From Mucilaginibacter sp. KACC 22773 (GTDB lineage: Bacteria; Bacteroidota; Bacteroidia; Sphingobacteriales; Sphingobacteriaceae): DNA of 64,000 bases. The stretch spans positions 1,736,001-1,800,000 of the forward strand of contig NZ_CP117883.1 of assembly GCF_028736215.1 (NCBI RefSeq), in the 5' to 3' direction. The notes beneath the pieces were generated by a model. That model searched no databases. It saw only the letters and a program-made list of their open reading frames with translations, and was not told where the DNA came from. The translations under genes and the position numbers were made by a program. Shown here piece by piece: positions 62,085 to 64,000 of the stretch. Position 1 is the first letter of the stretch, and each line of letters begins with the position of its first letter.

Positions 62085-62951
62085 ATGCAATCGGCCAAAT
62101 TTAGTTTGTACAAAGCCGAGTGGCTCGACTTTGTATTTGATCATCGTAACAAAGTGTACGGTGCCTACGAATTAAGGCAGCATTATGGGCGTACTTTGGC
62201 AAAAGCACTGGCCATTACTTTGGCCGGTGTGGCTGTTTTTGTAGTGCTAAGCCTGATTTTTAAACCAAAATCGCCCGATAATTTAAAAATAACCCTTGTT
62301 GATTTAACCCCGCAGCTTGTAAAACCTGCTGCGCCATTGAAACCAGCCGAACCGGTAAAGCCGGCTGAACCACCAAAACCAGTAGCGCCGGTTAAAGCAA
62401 CGCAAAAGGTATCAACCACCAGGTTTGTTACCCCGGTGGTTGTGAGTACCGAGCCAACTGTTGAGCCGCCGGTAATTAGTAAAATTCAAGGTGCTATTGG
62501 TAATGCTGATGTTAAGGTTGCAGGTGGCGAAAATGTTGAAAACGTACTTGATGTAGCTGATAAGTCGGGCGCCAGGGATGGTACCGGTACAAAGCCGGTG
62601 GTTGTTCCTGTAGTGGATAATACCATACATGATTTTAACGCTCTTGAGGCTATGCCCGAACCTGCCGGCGGCGCAGTAGCGTGGAGCAGCTTTTTGCAGA
62701 AAAACCTGCGGTTTCCTGTTGTGGCGCAGGAACAAGGTGTATCCGGGCGGGTGATCATGAGTTTTGTTATCGAAAAAGATGGTCGCTTATCAAACATAAC
62801 AGTTGAGCGCGGCGTAGGGTTTGGGCTTGATGATGAGGCGTTGCGGGTACTTAAACTGGCTAAGCCCTGGAAACCGGGCATGCAGAACGGCCAGCCGGTG
62901 CGTGTTAAATATGTAATACCAATTAAGTTTCAATTGGCCGAGAGTAATTAG
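62085..62951 (+). CDS. tonB: Energy transducer TonB, copy 1
   Basis: A 288-residue TonB-type protein that carries proton-motive energy to outer membrane receptors. Short cytoplasmic N-terminus (KAEWLDFVFDHRNKVYGAYE), membrane helix about 39-59, a Pro/Lys/Ala-rich spacer (PAAPLKPAEPVKPAEPPKP), and a C-terminal TonB domain (QKNLRFPVVAQEQGVSGRVI to PVRVKYVIPIKFQLAES). No ExbB or ExbD is seen. A close paralogue follows. Confidence 0.9.
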   Translation: MQSAKFSLYKAEWLDFVFDHRNKVYGAYELRQHYGRTLAKALAITLAGVAVFVVLSLIFKPKSPDNLKITLVDLTPQLVKPAAPLKPAEPVKPAEPPKPVAPVKATQKVSTTRFVTPVVVSTEPTVEPPVISKIQGAIGNADVKVAGGENVENVLDVADKSGARDGTGTKPVVVPVVDNTIHDFNALEAMPEPAGGAVAWSSFLQKNLRFPVVAQEQGVSGRVIMSFVIEKDGRLSNITVERGVGFGLDDEALRVLKLAKPWKPGMQNGQPVRVKYVIPIKFQLAESN

Positions 62952-63006
62952 TTGTGAGTCTTTAGGTTGCCGGGCCCCGTATTATGATGGGCAGGAGTGG
63001 GCGATT

Positions 63007-63031
63007 GGCCCCGCACAACGCGGGGCCTTTT
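63007..63031 (+). terminator. Terminator between the tonB copies
   Basis: GGCCCCGC (63007-63014) pairs with GCGGGGCC (63020-63027) and is followed by TTTT, 56 bp after the first tonB stop. Confidence 0.85.
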
Positions 63032-63156
63032 GCTATCCCAATACGAAGGTTTTTGCCATCTCGCGGAATTTTATTTGGTAAATATCGATTAAATCAAAAT
63101 AAAATATACTATTTGTTTTGATTTGTCGTTATTTTTAGAATAAAATTCTTTAAACT

Positions 63157-63987
63157 ATGTCAGCAACAAAATTTAATTTGTACAATGCCGAGTGGCTCGA
63201 CCTTGTATTTGATCATCGTAACAAAACCTACGGTGCTTACGAACTGCGGCAGCATTATAGCCGTACCATGGGTAAAGCCATGGCGTTAACCTTTGCCGCC
63301 ATTACAGTTTGGGTGGTGGCAAGTGTGGCATTAAGGCATAAAGTTGATACAATAGTGGTTCATGAGTATCCAATGCCGCTGCCTTTGCCACCGCCAACAA
63401 CGGAAAAAGAGCACAAAATTTTGCCCCCAAAATCGGAGGATCTGCCTCAACCCAAAACACTTTCAAAAACACTGCGCTTTCCGCCGCCTGTTGTGGTGCC
63501 GGCCGAGCAAACGGTCGACCCGCATACCGTCGCCGATCTTCAAAAGTCAACCATAGCCAGTACCGATCATAGTGGTGAAGATGTACCCGAAAATATTTTG
63601 GAGACGTCTGGCGCAAAAGGGGGCGCTGGTGCGGCTAACCCTATTACCGAGGATGAAAAGGTAAGGCCTTTTACTGAGGTAGAAGTATTACCACAGCCCG
63701 ATGGCGGAATGGCCGGTTGGGCCAGGTTTTTACAAAACAACCTGCGGTACCCGGCTTTGGCGCGCGAAAACAATATATCGGGCAAAGTTTACATCAGCTT
63801 TATTGTTGAAAAAGATGGCCAGTTATCAAATATAACGGTAAGTCGCGGCCTGGGTTACGGTTTAGATGAGGAGTCGGTGCGCGTGTTAAAACTGGCCAAA
63901 CCATGGAAGCCTGGCATCCAGAATGGACACCCGGTTCGCGTAGCTTACAGCATTCCGTTTGCTTTTCAGCTGGCAGATGAGAATTAG
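63157..63987 (+). CDS. tonB: Energy transducer TonB, copy 2
   Basis: A 276-residue paralogue of the previous gene, with the same N-terminus (NAEWLDLVFDHRNKTYGAYE), a membrane helix at about 39-57, a shorter Pro-rich spacer (PMPLPLPPPTTEKEHK) and the same C-terminal TonB domain (QNNLRYPALARENNISGKVY to SIPFAFQLADEN). The N-terminus and C-terminus are conserved between copies while the spacer has diverged. It has its own AT-rich upstream region after the terminator. Confidence 0.9.
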   Translation: MSATKFNLYNAEWLDLVFDHRNKTYGAYELRQHYSRTMGKAMALTFAAITVWVVASVALRHKVDTIVVHEYPMPLPLPPPTTEKEHKILPPKSEDLPQPKTLSKTLRFPPPVVVPAEQTVDPHTVADLQKSTIASTDHSGEDVPENILETSGAKGGAGAANPITEDEKVRPFTEVEVLPQPDGGMAGWARFLQNNLRYPALARENNISGKVYISFIVEKDGQLSNITVSRGLGYGLDEESVRVLKLAKPWKPGIQNGHPVRVAYSIPFAFQLADEN

Positions 63988-64000
63988 TGATGGGTTGGGT

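Overview
The window looks like a chromosomal segment of a Bacteroidota bacterium, most likely Sphingobacteriaceae and possibly Mucilaginibacter. The evidence is a SusC/SusD pair with an ECF sigma/FecR switch, TonB-dependent receptors, DUF3857/transglutaminase proteins, type III glutamine synthetase, Bacteroidota-type -7 promoter boxes (TAnnTTTG) and very short or absent leaders. The genus is an inference from gene style only.

Layout. 1-11.1 kb: the end of an unknown gene, a tandem-word repeat, a TonB receptor, an AT-rich DUF5131/TcmP pair, small secreted proteins and two DUF3857 proteins. 11.1-23.9 kb: a ParE-type toxin-antitoxin pair, then housekeeping genes (alaS, xth, truA, an ABC exporter, frr, a sterol-desaturase-like protein, a diadenylate cyclase, a truncated hemoglobin, a polyprenyl synthase, tRNA-Ser) separated by palindromic repeats. 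One such repeat lies in frame inside truA. 24.0-43.1 kb: an accessory stress/persistence island. 43.6-52.4 kb: a small polysaccharide locus (ECF sigma, FecR, SusC, SusD, GH76). 52.7-61.1 kb: nitrogen assimilation (GSIII, two Amt ammonium channels, a porin-like barrel). 62-64 kb: two tandem TonB paralogues.

The main discovery candidate is in the island. Genes for ferritin-like DUF892 proteins (two), FtsH, a two-domain universal stress protein, an AAA kinase plus APH-like kinase, a baeRF release-factor-like protein, Hsp20, an alpha/beta-hydrolase-phosphoribosyltransferase, a triple-BON protein and sensor kinases lie together. This content resembles the Mycobacterium tuberculosis DosR dormancy regulon (Rv2004c, Rv0571c, Rv2629, HspX, Usp proteins, DosS/T). 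Six transcription units in the island carry two TGAY-N4-RTCA palindromes (FNR/CRP-like core) whose starts are exactly 22 bp apart. The proximal palindrome sits a nearly constant distance (28 or 29 nt) from the TTTG of a -7 element. A seventh, weaker pair precedes the universal stress gene. This implies one co-activated regulon under a Crp/Fnr-type or similar dimeric regulator that is not encoded in the window.

Three island genes are broken as read: the Usp gene has an in-frame amber codon, the hydrolase-phosphoribosyltransferase gene has a one-base shift in a G run, and a flippase-like gene is truncated. This could reflect decay or sequencing error. Many intergenic gaps elsewhere hold imperfect hairpins built from short tandem words, in several sequence families.
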